A stretch of DNA of 27,813 nucleotides from CBDAPE01 sp965198325 (GCA_965198325.1 CBDAPE010000008.1:1-27813); one strand, 5' to 3'; shown: positions 15,169-23,833, counted from the first letter of the stretch. The notes: generated by a model not told the origin, from the letters alone. A program made the numbers and translations.

Positions 15169-15936
15169 ATGGCCATGATGTCGGAGAGACAGGAAAAATT
15201 TCGGGATGACTACCGCTCGGGAATTGCGTCCTGGTATCGCGGCTGGATGCACATTGCCGCGATCTACACGATCGGCGGGGGCGCGCTTTACGGTTATTTG
15301 AGCCATGTGAGTTCGGTCGCCTGGTACGAATACCTGGTGATTCCGGTCGTGGCCGTGCTGACCAGCATTTTCGAATGGGCAATCCACCGCTACGTCATGC
15401 ACCGGCCGCTTAAATCTCGGCTGTTACGGGCGATCTACCGTCGGCACACCCTCATACACCACCAGTTCTTCACCCACGATGTGGTGACCTTCGACAGCTT
15501 CCGGGACCTGCGGGTGGTTCTTTTTCCACCCTACGCGCTGGTCACCTTCATCTGCATGTCGGTCGCCCCAGCCGCGGCGCTGTGGTTTCTGATCGGGCCG
15601 AACGCCGCCTGGTTCCTGATGGCGACGACCACGACGATGTACCTGATCTACGAGTTCTTCCATTTCTGCTGCCACGTGCCGGAAAATTGGTTCGTCCGCA
15701 ACACGCCCTGCATCAACACAATCCGCCGGCATCATTGGGCTCACCACAGCCAGAGCATCATGATGGAGAGGAACATGAACCTGACCTTCCCCATCGCCGA
15801 CTGGCTGTTCGGCACGTCGGATCTCGATCGCGGCCTACTGGGTACGCTGTTCAACGGCTACAGCACGAAATATGTAAAGACGAACCTGCGCCACACGGAG
15901 AAGACGCCAACCGGCTCGGCCACGGCGGCTGTCTGA
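15169..15936 (+). CDS. Fatty acid hydroxylase superfamily integral membrane protein
   Basis: 255 residues from the ATG at 15169, preceded by GGAAGGAAG. Membrane segments lie around 28-50, 53-80 and 125-170. Histidine clusters of the di-iron hydroxylase/desaturase family are visible: HRYVMH, HTLIHHQFFTH, FHFCCH and RRHHWAHHS. The family hydroxylates or desaturates lipids, sterols or carotenoids with O2 at the inner membrane; the substrate is not evident. It has its own promoter and ends at a strong terminator, so it forms a monocistronic unit. Confidence 0.8.
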   Translation: MAMMSERQEKFRDDYRSGIASWYRGWMHIAAIYTIGGGALYGYLSHVSSVAWYEYLVIPVVAVLTSIFEWAIHRYVMHRPLKSRLLRAIYRRHTLIHHQFFTHDVVTFDSFRDLRVVLFPPYALVTFICMSVAPAAALWFLIGPNAAWFLMATTTTMYLIYEFFHFCCHVPENWFVRNTPCINTIRRHHWAHHSQSIMMERNMNLTFPIADWLFGTSDLDRGLLGTLFNGYSTKYVKTNLRHTEKTPTGSATAAV

Positions 15937-15964
15937 TCGCGAGCTTAATTTATCCATTACTCAG

Positions 15965-15991
15965 CGGGGCGCCAGAGGCGCCCCGTTTTTT
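15965..15991 (+). terminator. Rho-independent terminator
   Basis: Perfect nine-base GC-rich stem CGGGGCGCC / GGCGCCCCG with loop AGA, followed by six Ts (15986-15991), 28 bases after the hydroxylase stop. Confidence 0.95.
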
Positions 15992-16081
15992 GTCGTGACC
16001 GCCAAGGACCTTGGCGCGAGCCGCCCGGACGGGTAGGCTGGCGGTCAATCAGATTCGATCAATAATTCACGGGAGGTCACA

Positions 16082-16118
16082 ATGCCCGAGCAATATCCCC
16101 TGATGGTTCCCGGACGCG
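16082..16118 (+). pseudogene. Aldehyde dehydrogenase gene, 5' fragment
   Basis: ATG 16082, with GGGAGG upstream, opens MPEQYPLMVPGR, a typical ALDH N-terminus. Homology stops at 16118, where the IS21-type terminal sequence begins. The rest of the gene resumes after 19.85 kb, with roughly 100 codons missing between the two parts. Confidence 0.6.
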
Positions 16119-16309
16119 TGTCAATGGCGGAGCAAGAAGGGACCACCGTGGCGGTGTAAGAAGGGACCGCTTGGCGGCTGCGGGCTTGTCCCCGTAGTCC
16201 ATGGGCGGGCCCCGCGTGCGACGCGACGTGCCCTCAACAGGCCGACGCGGCGGCGCGCGCGGGAGGGACCTGTGGGCCCATGGGGTCAAGCGTGGGTTGG
16301 GTGGTCGGT

Positions 16310-16934
16310 TCAGTTCGCCGTCGGGGTTTGACGCCTGCGGCTCTGGTTGAGCCTGTAGCTCTCGCCATTCATCTCGAGGATGTTGACGTGGTGGGTGCGG
16401 CGGTCGAGGAGAGCGCCGGTAAGCCGCTCGGAGCCGAACACCTCGGTCCATTCGTCGAACGGCAGATTGGTGGTGACCAGGGTCGAGCCGCGCTCGTAGC
16501 GCTGGCTGAACACCTCGAACAGGAGCTCGGCACCGGTCTTGGACAGCGGCACGAAGCCGAGTTCGTCGACGATCAGAAGCTTGTAGGTGGCGAGCTTCTT
16601 CTGGAACCTCAGCAGCTGCTTGTCATCGCGGGCCTCGATGAGCTCGTGGACCAGCGCGGCGGCGGTGATGAAGCCGACCGAGAGGCCCTTCTGGCAGGCC
16701 GCCAAGCCGAGACCGAGGGCGATGTGGGTCTTGCCGGTGCCGCTGTTGCCGAGCGCGATGAGGTTCTCGCGGCGCTCGATGTACGCGCAGCGGGCGAGCT
16801 CCAGGACCAACGTCTTGTTGAGCGAGGGGATGACGCTTGAAAGCTCGAAGCTCGACGCCTTCAGAGGCACACTGCCGGGCTCAGGACCGTGTCTTGAGGT
16901 GGTGGGCGAGCAGCAGCCGTGGTGTGTCGGTCAT
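16310..16934 (-). pseudogene. istB: istB, IS21 ATP-binding helper protein, internally deleted
   Basis: The start ATG at 16934 gives MTDTPRLLLAHHLK, the family N-terminus, but a stop (TGA) follows within a few codons. About 50 expected residues are reduced to a short out-of-frame scrap (ARQCASEGVE is legible). The main open segment (to 16310) covers the AAA+ domain: Walker A GNSGTGKTH, Walker B LLIVDELGF, and DEWTEVFGSERLTGALLDR. The normal protein is about 250 residues. Non-functional as encoded. Confidence 0.85.
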
Positions 16935-17049
16935 GCGCCGAGCCCAGACGGGCTCATGTACGACTTGGCAGACGTCGTCGCGACCCGGGCGCGCGGCAGG
17001 TACGGATAGCGAGGTTGAGCCGGGGCGGCCGCCGCTGATGCACAGCCGC
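16931..17049 (-). pseudogene. istA: istA 3' tail, separated by the IS256 insertion
   Basis: Minus-strand reading gives RRPPRLNL in one frame and YPYLPRARVATTSAKSYMS in another, the known IstA C-terminus, ending GLGA-TGA across the istB ATG. A frameshift lies between the two parts. The remainder of istA starts on the far side of the IS256 element. Confidence 0.75.
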
Positions 17050-18370
17050 GATTGTCTGTGTAAGTGACGCCGTGGGCGACATTGTTTCCGGCCTCAGCGC
17101 GCTGAGGCCGGAAAGCGATCCTCGAACAGGATCGCAAACTGCCCCATTGCGGCGGTCCATTCAATAGGCCGTTTCCAGCCGACACCGGCATTGCGGATCG
17201 CCAGGAACAACAGCTTGACCGCCGCCTCGTCGTTGGGGAAGCTACCGCGTGTCTTGATGATCTTGCGCAAAGATCGGTGCAGGCTCTCCAGCGCGTTGGT
17301 GGTGTAGATCATCTTGCGGATCGCCGGCGGGAACGCGAACATCGGCACCACCTGCTCCCAGGCGCGGCGCCAGCTGGGCGCGATCGCCGGATAGCGCTCG
17401 CCCCATTTGGCCTCGAACTCGTCGAGCTTGGCCGCCGCGGTCTCGGCGGTTTCGGCGCGGTAGATCGCCTTGATATCGGGCATGATCCTCTTTCGGTCCT
17501 TCCACGACACGAACGCCAGCGAACTGCGGATCAGATGCACGATGCAGGTCTGCACCGTGGTCTCGGGGAACACCGTTGTTATCGCCTCGGGGAAGCCCTT
17601 GAGGCCGTCGACCACGGCGATCAGGATGTCAGCGACGCCGCGGGTCTTGAGGTCGTTCATCACCTTGAGCCAGAACTTGGCGCCTTCGGTCTGCTCGATC
17701 CACAGCCCGAGAACCTCCTTCTCGCCTTCAGCGGTGAGGGCCAGTGCAACGTAGACTGCTTTGTTGCGCACCAGGCCTTCGTCGCGGATCTTGACCCGCA
17801 GCGCGTCAAAGAACACCACCGGATAGACCGCATCGAGCGGTCGGTTCTGCCATTCGCGGACCTCCTCGAGTACCGCGTCGGTGACCCGGCTGATCAGGTC
17901 CGGCGAAACCGCGACCCCGTAAAGCTCCTGCAGATGGCCACGTATCTCGCGCACCGTCATGCCGCGGGCATACAGCGACACGATGCGATCGTCGAAGCCC
18001 TCGAGACGGCGTTCGCCCTTGGGCACGATCAGCGGGTCGAACGTGCCGGTGCGGTCGCGCGGCACGGCGATATCGATCTCGCCATCCTCGCTCAGCACCG
18101 TCTTGTCCGAGTAGCCGTTGCGGCTGTTACCCGTGCCGCGACCGGCCGGGTCACCCTTCTCGTAGCCCAGGTGATCGCTCAGCTCGGCGTCAAGCGCCCG
18201 CTCCAAGAGCACCGCCTTGAGCTGCTTGAACAGCCCGTCTTCGCCCAGCAGGTCATCCGGCTTCTCGTAATCGGCCAGAAGTTCGTCCAGAAGTTCAGGT
18301 CTGATAGTCCTCATCGTAGGTCCTCCCATACTAAATATTGGACCCACGGCACTCATTTACACAAGATATC
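17050..18370 (-). mobile_element. IS256-family insertion sequence nested in istA
   Basis: Related terminal repeats are seen: on the left TGTGTAAGTGACGCCGTGGG from about 17057, on the right (reverse complement) TGTGTAAATGAGTGCCGTGG ending near 18364. Both are preceded by a GAT trinucleotide that may mark the ends at 17050 and 18370. I cannot find a clean 8-9-bp target duplication, so the outer limits are approximate. One intact transposase gene lies inside. Confidence 0.7.
17094..18314 (-). CDS. IS256-family (Mutator-type) transposase
   Basis: 406 residues from the ATG at 18314 (GGGAGGA upstream); a longer start at 18356 would lie in the terminal repeat. Family marks: ERALDAELSDHLGYEKGD, GNSRNGYSDKTVLSEDGEID, FYxP-like FDPLIVPKGERR. 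The catalytic triad is Asp in VVFFDALRVKI, Asp in VVDGLKGFPEAI and Glu in NALESLHRSLRK. CxxH-type VQTCIVHLIR is also present. The reading frame is uninterrupted, so this copy could be active. Confidence 0.93.
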   Translation of the reverse strand: MRTIRPELLDELLADYEKPDDLLGEDGLFKQLKAVLLERALDAELSDHLGYEKGDPAGRGTGNSRNGYSDKTVLSEDGEIDIAVPRDRTGTFDPLIVPKGERRLEGFDDRIVSLYARGMTVREIRGHLQELYGVAVSPDLISRVTDAVLEEVREWQNRPLDAVYPVVFFDALRVKIRDEGLVRNKAVYVALALTAEGEKEVLGLWIEQTEGAKFWLKVMNDLKTRGVADILIAVVDGLKGFPEAITTVFPETTVQTCIVHLIRSSLAFVSWKDRKRIMPDIKAIYRAETAETAAAKLDEFEAKWGERYPAIAPSWRRAWEQVVPMFAFPPAIRKMIYTTNALESLHRSLRKIIKTRGSFPNDEAAVKLLFLAIRNAGVGWKRPIEWTAAMGQFAILFEDRFPASAR

Positions 18371-19747
18371 TGACACTCTCGGTGCTTCACCGCATCGAAG
18401 CCGATGGCGCCGAGCCTGAGCGCGTCGCCGACCGCTGCCGTCCTCCTCGAGCCGGAAGCTCTCCAGCAGACGGCGCACCTGGACGTACTCGCGCTTGCCC
18501 GCCTTGCCCATGCGGGCTTCGAGCAGGCGTCGCAGAGTGATGAAGGCCTCGGGCAGGTCCCAGCCCGCCAACGGCGCGGCCTGGTCGAGGGCGCCGATCT
18601 TCTGCTCGATCAAGGGTAGGTAATGCAGCGGGTCGAAGATCAGGTCCTCGCTGTCGTAGGACCGGCGGTGCCGGGCAATCACCTCCGCGCCGCAAGAGAT
18701 AACGACCTCGTCGACGGAGCACCGGATCAGCACCTCGCGGTGGCCATAGGCCACGGGCACCGAGTAGTCGTTGCCCCGGCAGCGCACCAGCGACAGCGAG
18801 CTCACCCGTCCAGTGCGCTTGTCGCAGGCATCGTATGGTGCCGGGGGGAGAGGCAAGAAGGCTTCCCGGTCCCGTGCGAGGCGCTCGCCGATGGTCTCCT
18901 TGTGACCCCGCAGCCGCGCCGCCTGGCGCCGGCGGCACTGTCCCGCGAGAGCATCGTTCAGCGCCTCGAAGCTCTCGGCCCGCGGGACGGGGACCCGGAA
19001 GGTCCGCCGGATGAAGCCGACCAGTCCCTCGACCTTGCCTTTGTCGTTGCCCTTGCCCGGCCGGCCGAACCTGTCCTCGAACAGATAGGGGGATTGAAGG
19101 TCCGTGAAGACGCGCGTTCGCTGCCGCTTGCCATCGCCCAGTATCCGGGCGACTGCCAGCTTGGTGTTGTCGTACAGGATGGATCGGGGGACGCCGCCGA
19201 AGAACGCAACCGCCGCGTTGTGGCCAGCGCAGAACGCCTCGGTCGTCTCCGCCGGGTAGGCCTTCACGAAGCAGGCATCACTGTGGGGAAGATCGAAGGC
19301 AAGGAAGTGGACCTTGCACGCCACGCCGCCGATCACCGCCAGCGCCTCGCCGAAGTCCGCCTGGGCGGGGCCGGGGGAATGGACGAGCGGCACGAACATC
19401 TCGCGCGACCGAAGCCGCCGCTCACGGACATAGTCCTTCACGATGGTGTAGCCGCCCGTAAAGCCGTACTCGTCCCGGAGACGGTCGAAGATCCGCTTCG
19501 CCGTGGGCCGTTGCTTGTGGTGGCTGGTCCGATCGTCTTCCAGAATCCGATCGATGATCCCCGTGAACGGACCCCGCTTCGGCCGCCGTGGCGGCTTGCC
19601 GCGGCGAGACCCCGGCGGCACCGAGAACGACAGCATCTTGCGGACCGTCTTGCGGTCCAGCCCGAACACCCGCGACGCCTCGTGGACGCTCATCCTATCG
19701 ACACGGCACGCCCGCCGAACCCGTGCGTACAAATCCACTCGATACAT
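18371..19747 (-). pseudogene. istA: istA, IS21 transposase, truncated by IS256 and frameshifted
   Basis: From the ATG at 19747 (GGGGGG upstream) the frame encodes the N-terminal helix-turn-helix (SVHEASRVFGLDRKTVRKML) and the DDE integrase core (QADFGEA, FVKAYPAETTEAF, SILYDNTKLAV, then KGKVEGLVGFIRR). Near 18420-18440 the frame shifts by one base: the expected GDALRLGAIGFDAVKH is legible in the next frame. The IS256 terminal repeat then cuts the gene. The open frame runs on into IS256 and stops at 18353. Confidence 0.85.
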
Positions 19748-19761
19748 CCCCCCGCCTTCCA

Positions 19762-19778
19762 GTCAGAGTAACTCTGAC
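19762..19778. promoter_or_regulatory. Palindrome GTCAGAGT-A-ACTCTGAC upstream of istA
   Basis: Perfect eight-base arms around one central base, 15 bases upstream of the istA start and within the IS21 right end. Likely a transposase binding or autoregulatory site. Confidence 0.4.
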
Positions 19779-19847
19779 CGAAGGCTATAGACGGTCCCTT
19801 TTTGGTCCGCCGCGGCCGGATGGCCCGGGCGCTTCAATGGGGGATTA

Positions 19848-20977
19848 TTGCGCCGCCGTTCTCACTGCGTCGAGGCGCTTAGAAACCAGGCGGGCGTCGA
19901 AATCCCGATGAACATCTCGCGCTCGTCAGCCAAGCGCCTCGCCTTTACGACCCACGAGCCGATCGGTGTCGTGGTCGCAGTCAGCGCCTTCAATCATCCG
20001 CTCAATCTGATCATCCATCAGGTCGGGCCGGCCGTGACCGCCGGCTGTCCGGTGATCGTCAAGCCGGCCGAGATCACGCCGCTCGGCTGCATGCGCTTCG
20101 TCCAGATCCTCCGCGAGGCGGGTCTGCCCGACGAATGGTGCCAGCCCGTCGTCCCTGCGGAAATGTCGATCGCAACCAAACTGGTCACCGATCCGCGCAC
20201 CGCCTTCTTCAGCTTCACCGGCAGCGCGCGGGTGGGCTGGATGTTGCGCTCTCAACTAACACCGGGGACGCGGTGCGCGCTCGAGCATGGCGGCGTCGCG
20301 CCGGTCATTCTGGCCGCCGATGCCGACCTCGACGATGCCCTGCCGCTGCTGACCAAGGGCGGGTTCTATCATGCAGGCTAGGTCTGTGTGTCGGTCCAGC
20401 GGGTCTTCGCCGAGGCGTCGATCGCCGAAGAGGTGGGCAAGCGCATGGGCGAGCTCGCAAGCAAAGATGACCGTGGGCGATCCGACCGACGCCGAGACCG
20501 AAGTCGGCCCCCTGATCCGGCACGCCGAGGTCGACCGGGTCGCGGAGTGGGTCCAGGAAGCCGTCGACGGCGGCGCCAGGGTGCTCTCGGGCGGCGAGCG
20601 GATCTCGGACTCCTGCTATCCGCCGACCGTGCTCTACGACCCGCCGGCCGACGCCAAGGTCAGCACAGGCGAGGTGTTCGGTCCCGTGGTCTGCATCTAT
20701 CCCTAACACCGATATCGACGAGGCGGTCGCACGCGCCAACAGCCTCGACGTGGCATTCCAGGCGGCCGTGTTCACGGGTAATATCGATACGGCGATGCGC
20801 GTCCAGCGGCGGCTCGACGCTTCGGCGGTCATGGTTAACGACCACACCGCATTCCGGGTCGACTGGATGCCCTTCGCGGGCTTGCGCAATTCGGGGCATG
20901 GCGTGCGCGGGATCCATCACACCGTGGAGGAAATGCAGATTCAGAAGATGCTGGCCTTCCGCTCGGCGGAACTCTAG
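19848..20977 (+). pseudogene. Aldehyde dehydrogenase gene, 3' part with three further lesions
   Basis: From about 19866 the translation follows an NAD(P)-dependent ALDH: GVVVAVSAFNHPLNLIIHQ, CPVIVKPAEITPL, FFSFTGSARVGW, ALEHGG (general base Glu). At GGFYHAG-stop-VCVSVQR a TAG (20379-20381) stands where CAG is expected, just before the catalytic Cys. Single extra bases at about 20459-20467 (before MTVGDPTDAETEVGPL) and at 20701-20708 (between VCIYP and DIDEAVARA) shift the frame. The end VNDHTAFRVDWMPFAGLRNSG is normal. Together with the IS21 insertion, the gene is clearly dead. The intact enzyme would have oxidised an aldehyde product of the local pathway. Confidence 0.9.
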
Positions 20978-21022
20978 CCCAAAAAAAGGCGATGTTATAG
21001 TTGACAAACCAACGAACGGCTC

Positions 21023-21181
21023 TCATTTCTTCGTAGGCTTCTCACCCTTCTCCGTCTCGGTCGTCACAATCTTCTTAAGCGTGGCGTTGAACCGATCCTC
21101 ATCTTCATCACATTCTAGCTCGCGGGCCTTGGCCACAAACTTTTCGGATTGCGATTTCTTCTCCGCCCGTTTTTCAGCCAT
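21023..21181 (-). CDS. Small charged passenger protein of the IS1595 element
   Basis: 52 residues from the ATG at 21181, which overlaps the end of the PIN gene by eight bases. Highly charged: an N-terminal lysine-rich stretch (AEKRAEKKSQSEKF), then KARELECDEDEDRFNATLKK and a lysine tail. Similar short SEKF...ARELGCDEDE-type proteins occur beside PIN or transposon genes in other alphaproteobacteria as I recall, without assigned function. It may be an antitoxin or adaptor for the PIN protein; that is inference. Confidence 0.6.
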   Translation of the reverse strand: MAEKRAEKKSQSEKFVAKARELECDEDEDRFNATLKKIVTTETEKGEKPTKK

Positions 21182-21644
21182 GAGGCAGGTCCATTGGTAG
21201 TTTGGGCTCGTTCCACCTTGGTCCCTCAATTACCAGCCCAAGGTTGCCGAGCAGCCCTGATTTTCTCTGTAATGGGCGGTCGAACGTATTGAGTAACTCT
21301 AGTCCAGCGTCCACTGCGGTCGCAACATGCAGCGCGTCCTTTGGCTGGACTCCGTGGTCCCAGACATACTCGCGGGCCACCTCTGGTACGCGCCGAGTGA
21401 CGTTACGCACTACGATGTAGTCATTCCTGAAGAACGCTTCTACCTTCGCACGTTTAGTTGCAGGAATTGGCAAGGCGCCCTTCAATGCCAGCACTTCGGC
21501 GATTGTCAGCGCCGATGTAAGAATTAAAAGCTTCCCATCTTCGGCAGCTTGAAGCACCTCATGGCAGGCGGTTTCTTTGTCCACCTCAGCTTGCAGCCAG
21601 CCGAGAAAACAATCGGAGTCCCAATATCTCTTGTCAATGCTCAA
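21174..21644 (-). CDS. PIN-domain protein (VapC-like putative ribonuclease)
   Basis: 156 residues. PIN-fold acidic residues: YWDSDCFLGWL near residue 8-18 (first Asp), ALTIAEVLAL (Glu), then PKDALHVATAVDAG (Asp about 102) and LNTFDRPL (Asp about 119). VapC-type PIN toxins cleave RNA, and free-standing PIN domains usually need a cognate antitoxin. The start is TTG at 21644, forming a TTGA overlap with the stop of the upstream gene; GGGAAAA lies upstream. Its end overlaps the next ATG. It is therefore co-expressed with both neighbours inside the IS1595 element. Confidence 0.8.
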   Translation of the reverse strand: MSIDKRYWDSDCFLGWLQAEVDKETACHEVLQAAEDGKLLILTSALTIAEVLALKGALPIPATKRAKVEAFFRNDYIVVRNVTRRVPEVAREYVWDHGVQPKDALHVATAVDAGLELLNTFDRPLQRKSGLLGNLGLVIEGPRWNEPKLPMDLPHG

Positions 21645-22390
21645 GACGCTTTTCCCAAGATACCGTGAACGTCGCGAAATGATGGAATATCTTCTGCTGG
21701 CGGGAATTCGCGTATTTCATCCACGTCAATACTTACGGGTTTACCGTCCTTTCGGTAGCGGATTAGTCCATAGACTTCGACACGAGACCTGAACGCAACT
21801 AAGGCCATTTCAACCAAGTGATCGGGGATATAGCATCGCGCCGGTCTATCCCAAAGACGATCATAGACAATAAATTGAAGTCCCCCACGCTCGCTCAGAG
21901 TTTGCAGGCGACCTTCTATAGAGCCATAGTCCTCATGTTCGCTTGCAAGAAGTCCGCTGATATTTGCCGCCGCCTTGGCGGTAACATCAATCGGATCGCG
22001 GCGAACCCAAACGCGAACGGTCGTATCGTCGCTCTCGGTTCGACCAACCACGTTGCTCCGATCGCGCAGACTGCGCAGCGCCCTTTCGTTGAAATTCGCG
22101 GGTCGCGCTTCTCGCTCCTCGATTTGGGAAATACCATCCGCCACAGCTTCGGTAACCACGCTAATGACCGTAGGATCATAGCCGGGCTGGGGGGAAACCT
22201 GCACCAGATTACTGCCGTGCTTGACCGCCACTGTCCAACGGACCGCGCTCGTCTTTCCGCCTGCTTCGCGCGTCACCTCATCGAGAATGGCAAAGAAGGA
22301 CCGCACGCTACGCAGAAACTTACCTGGCGTAACGGCATGACCGTCCACCTCAAGAGCAAGGTCGCTCTCTATGTCGCCCTTGATAGCCAT
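21641..22390 (-). CDS. 249-residue passenger protein of the IS1595 element, unknown function
   Basis: ATG 22390 with AGGGG seven bases upstream. No family that I can name with confidence. The N-terminus (DLALEVDGHAVTPGKFLRSV) and the end (VYGLIRYRKDGKPVSIDVDE followed by RxFPP and FRDVHGILG) look like conserved blocks. The protein is soluble with alternating helix and strand, and there is no helix-turn-helix, zinc finger or membrane segment. I recall similar proteins directly upstream of PIN genes elsewhere. The overlap with the PIN gene suggests it is the partner, possibly the antitoxin, of the putative toxin. That role is inference. Confidence 0.65.
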   Translation of the reverse strand: MAIKGDIESDLALEVDGHAVTPGKFLRSVRSFFAILDEVTREAGGKTSAVRWTVAVKHGSNLVQVSPQPGYDPTVISVVTEAVADGISQIEEREARPANFNERALRSLRDRSNVVGRTESDDTTVRVWVRRDPIDVTAKAAANISGLLASEHEDYGSIEGRLQTLSERGGLQFIVYDRLWDRPARCYIPDHLVEMALVAFRSRVEVYGLIRYRKDGKPVSIDVDEIREFPPAEDIPSFRDVHGILGKAS

Positions 22391-22415
22391 CGTAGAACCC
22401 CTGAAGGATTCTACG
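22391..22415. promoter_or_regulatory. Inverted repeat CGTAGAA-N11-TTCTACG at the transposase/passenger junction
   Basis: Seven-base perfect arms surround the ribosome site of the 249-residue gene and include the transposase stop (22411-22413). An RNA hairpin here could mask that ribosome site, or a protein could bind as an autoregulatory operator. Confidence 0.4.
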
Positions 22416-23373
22416 CACTGGACGAGTCCGCGTAAAGCAGCCTCTTCCCGCCGATGCCAGCGAGCAAGGAATTAGCACGCTGCGCATCGTCTACGCCATT
22501 GGCTGCGCGGCTGATGTAGCGAAACTCGAATTCCGCAGCATAGCGGTGCAGATGCTTCTTGGCGCAGTGCTGGTAGACGCCCTTCATGCCGCGCTTGAAG
22601 ACACTGAAATAGCCCTCAATGGTGTTGGTATGGACCTCGCCCCGAACATATTCACCAGCGCCGTGACGGACGTAATCGTGTGCGGCGAAATCCTTGGAAA
22701 GGCCCTGATATTGGCTAGCCTCATCGGTGTAGACCGTCGCATCCTTGGCGATGTTTTCTCTCAGGATAGGGACCAGCATCTTGGATTTGAGGTCATTCAC
22801 CACCATGGACTTTGCGCGCCCCGTGCTGCGATCTACCAGCGTCAACACCTTGTGCTTGTGAGCGTAGCCACGACCCTTTTTGGAATGCCTCGGTTTCACT
22901 GTACGGTCGTTGCCGATGAACGTCTCGTCCATCTCGACCACACCGCCATCGACGCCGAAATCGACACTGCCGTCATTCCGCATGGCCTCACGGACGCGGT
23001 GAGACATGAACCACGCAGACTTGACCGTGATGCCCAACGTGCGATGTAGCTGGTGGCTGCTGATGCCCTTCTTGCTGCTGGTCATAAGATAGATGGCTTG
23101 CAGCCAGAGATGCAGGGCGATGTGACTGTCCTCGAAGATCGTGCCGATGCGGACGGTGAATTGTTTCCCGCAGTCCTTGCACTTCTTGAGGCCATGACGT
23201 TCCTTGCCCCCGGGGTTCTTCTTGGAAGGCTTGGAGCGAACGCCCTTCAGTTCATAGGCGTTGCCCACCACGCCGCAGCCCGGACAAACTGGACCGTGAG
23301 ACCATAGCATCGCTTCGATGTGTGCGAAGGCGGCGGCTTCATCATGCATATAGGTGGCGGAGAGGGCAGACAT
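22411..23373 (-). CDS. IS1595-family (ISXO2-like) transposase
   Basis: 320 residues from the ATG at 23373 (AAGGAAA upstream). The N-terminal zinc ribbon has CPGCGVVG and KKCKDCGKQF. The ISXO2-like catalytic core has Asp in VEMDETFIGN, Asp in TVYTDEASQY and the HTNTIEGYFSVFKRGMKG block (Asn-x-x-Glu). SSKKGISSHQLHRTLGITVK is the usual helix-turn-helix-like linker. Intact. An AT-rich TATATA lies about 30 bases upstream of the start near the right end. Confidence 0.95.
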   Translation of the reverse strand: MSALSATYMHDEAAAFAHIEAMLWSHGPVCPGCGVVGNAYELKGVRSKPSKKNPGGKERHGLKKCKDCGKQFTVRIGTIFEDSHIALHLWLQAIYLMTSSKKGISSHQLHRTLGITVKSAWFMSHRVREAMRNDGSVDFGVDGGVVEMDETFIGNDRTVKPRHSKKGRGYAHKHKVLTLVDRSTGRAKSMVVNDLKSKMLVPILRENIAKDATVYTDEASQYQGLSKDFAAHDYVRHGAGEYVRGEVHTNTIEGYFSVFKRGMKGVYQHCAKKHLHRYAAEFEFRYISRAANGVDDAQRANSLLAGIGGKRLLYADSSSA

Positions 23374-23442
23374 TGGCGTTTCCTTAACTGTATGAGTTAT
23401 ATATAGGAAATCACCGTTGGTTTGTCAAGTATAACGTCGCCC

Positions 23443-23530
23443 AAAAAAAAGGCCGGGCGGGAGTGGGGCCGCGGCCTTTAGAAAGCGTGCCGGACCGGGG
23501 GGTCCGGCTGGTCGGAGGGGATTTGACCAT
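23443..23530 (-). ncRNA. Repeat unit 1: putative minus-strand structured RNA ending in a terminator
   Basis: Read on the minus strand: TGGTC / GACCA arms (23525-23529 with 23509-23513) enclosing a C-rich loop with CCCCTCC; then an eight-base stem GCCGGACC / GGTCCGGC with a four-base loop (23489-23508); then hairpin AAAGGCCG / CGGCCTTT (23448-23479) with CTCCCGCC inside (23456-23463), followed by eight Ts. The terminator points to a transcript on the minus strand. A further inverted repeat, ACACA-N5-TGTGT, is at 23589-23603. No convincing protein frame. Confidence 0.45.
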
Positions 23531-23629
23531 TCGCGAGCCTTGTAACGCCCCGCCGGGGGGCTGAGGGCGCCTGGCTCGGTTTCAGAGAACACAAATACTG
23601 TGTCGAAATTATGGCCCCGCCCCGCGCGC

Positions 23630-23720
23630 AAAAATATTAGGCCGGGGCGGGAGACAGCCTCGGCCTGAACAGGATCCGGACTGGAACGTACGGTTGGTCG
23701 CAGGGGTACACTTGACCAAT
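23630..23720 (-). ncRNA. Repeat unit 2: putative minus-strand structured RNA
   Basis: Same order as unit 1, offset 190 bases: TTGGTC / GACCAA arms (23694-23699, 23714-23719) around a loop with ACCCCTGC, a weaker middle stem, then AGGCCGGGGC / GCCTCGGCCT (23639-23666) with CTCCCGCC in the loop region (23646-23653), followed by TAATATTTTT on the minus strand. A quasi-palindrome GTGAGCCCGGTCAC (23755-23768) lies upstream. Confidence 0.45.
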
Positions 23721-23833
23721 GGCGTCATCATGCCCGGGGACCGGTTCGGATGCAGTGAGCCCGGTCACAGGCCGAAACTATTTTCCAATAAGCATTTTTG
23801 CGGAGACCCTTCAAATGATCGGGTCCCGCGAAG

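Larger units (their letters stand above)
16119..19818 (-). mobile_element. Degenerate IS21-family element, split by an IS256 element
   Basis: The left end starts TGTCAATGGCGGAGCAAG and is repeated internally (GTGGCGGTGTAAGAAGGGACC-like copy at about 16151-16169), as in IS21 ends. The right end, GGTCCCTTTTTGGTCCGCC (19793-19811), is its inverted match with changes, and the last few bases are lost or altered. istA and istB lie on the minus strand with the typical ATGA overlap (16931-16934), and both are damaged. No target duplication can be checked because the flanking ALDH sequence is deleted. Confidence 0.8.
20988..23441 (-). mobile_element. IS1595-family element with three passenger genes
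   Basis: Terminal inverted repeats 20988-21014 and 23415-23441 match in 25 of 27 bases, beginning GGCGAYGTTATA. Flanking direct repeats CAAAAAAA (20980-20987 and 23442-23449) are an 8-bp target duplication. The element is 2454 bp, long for the family. Its base composition is visibly less GC-rich than the surroundings. Genes from right to left: transposase, a 249-residue unknown, a PIN protein and a 52-residue protein. The last three overlap one another. It inserted 10 bases after the ALDH stop, in the A-run that forms the T-tract of a minus-strand terminator. Confidence 0.92.

Noticed and set aside
16280..19771. Long plus-strand frames (16280-16840, 17277-18419, 18623-19771) over the IS elements
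   Set aside because: They mirror the transposase genes on the minus strand and have no motifs of their own.
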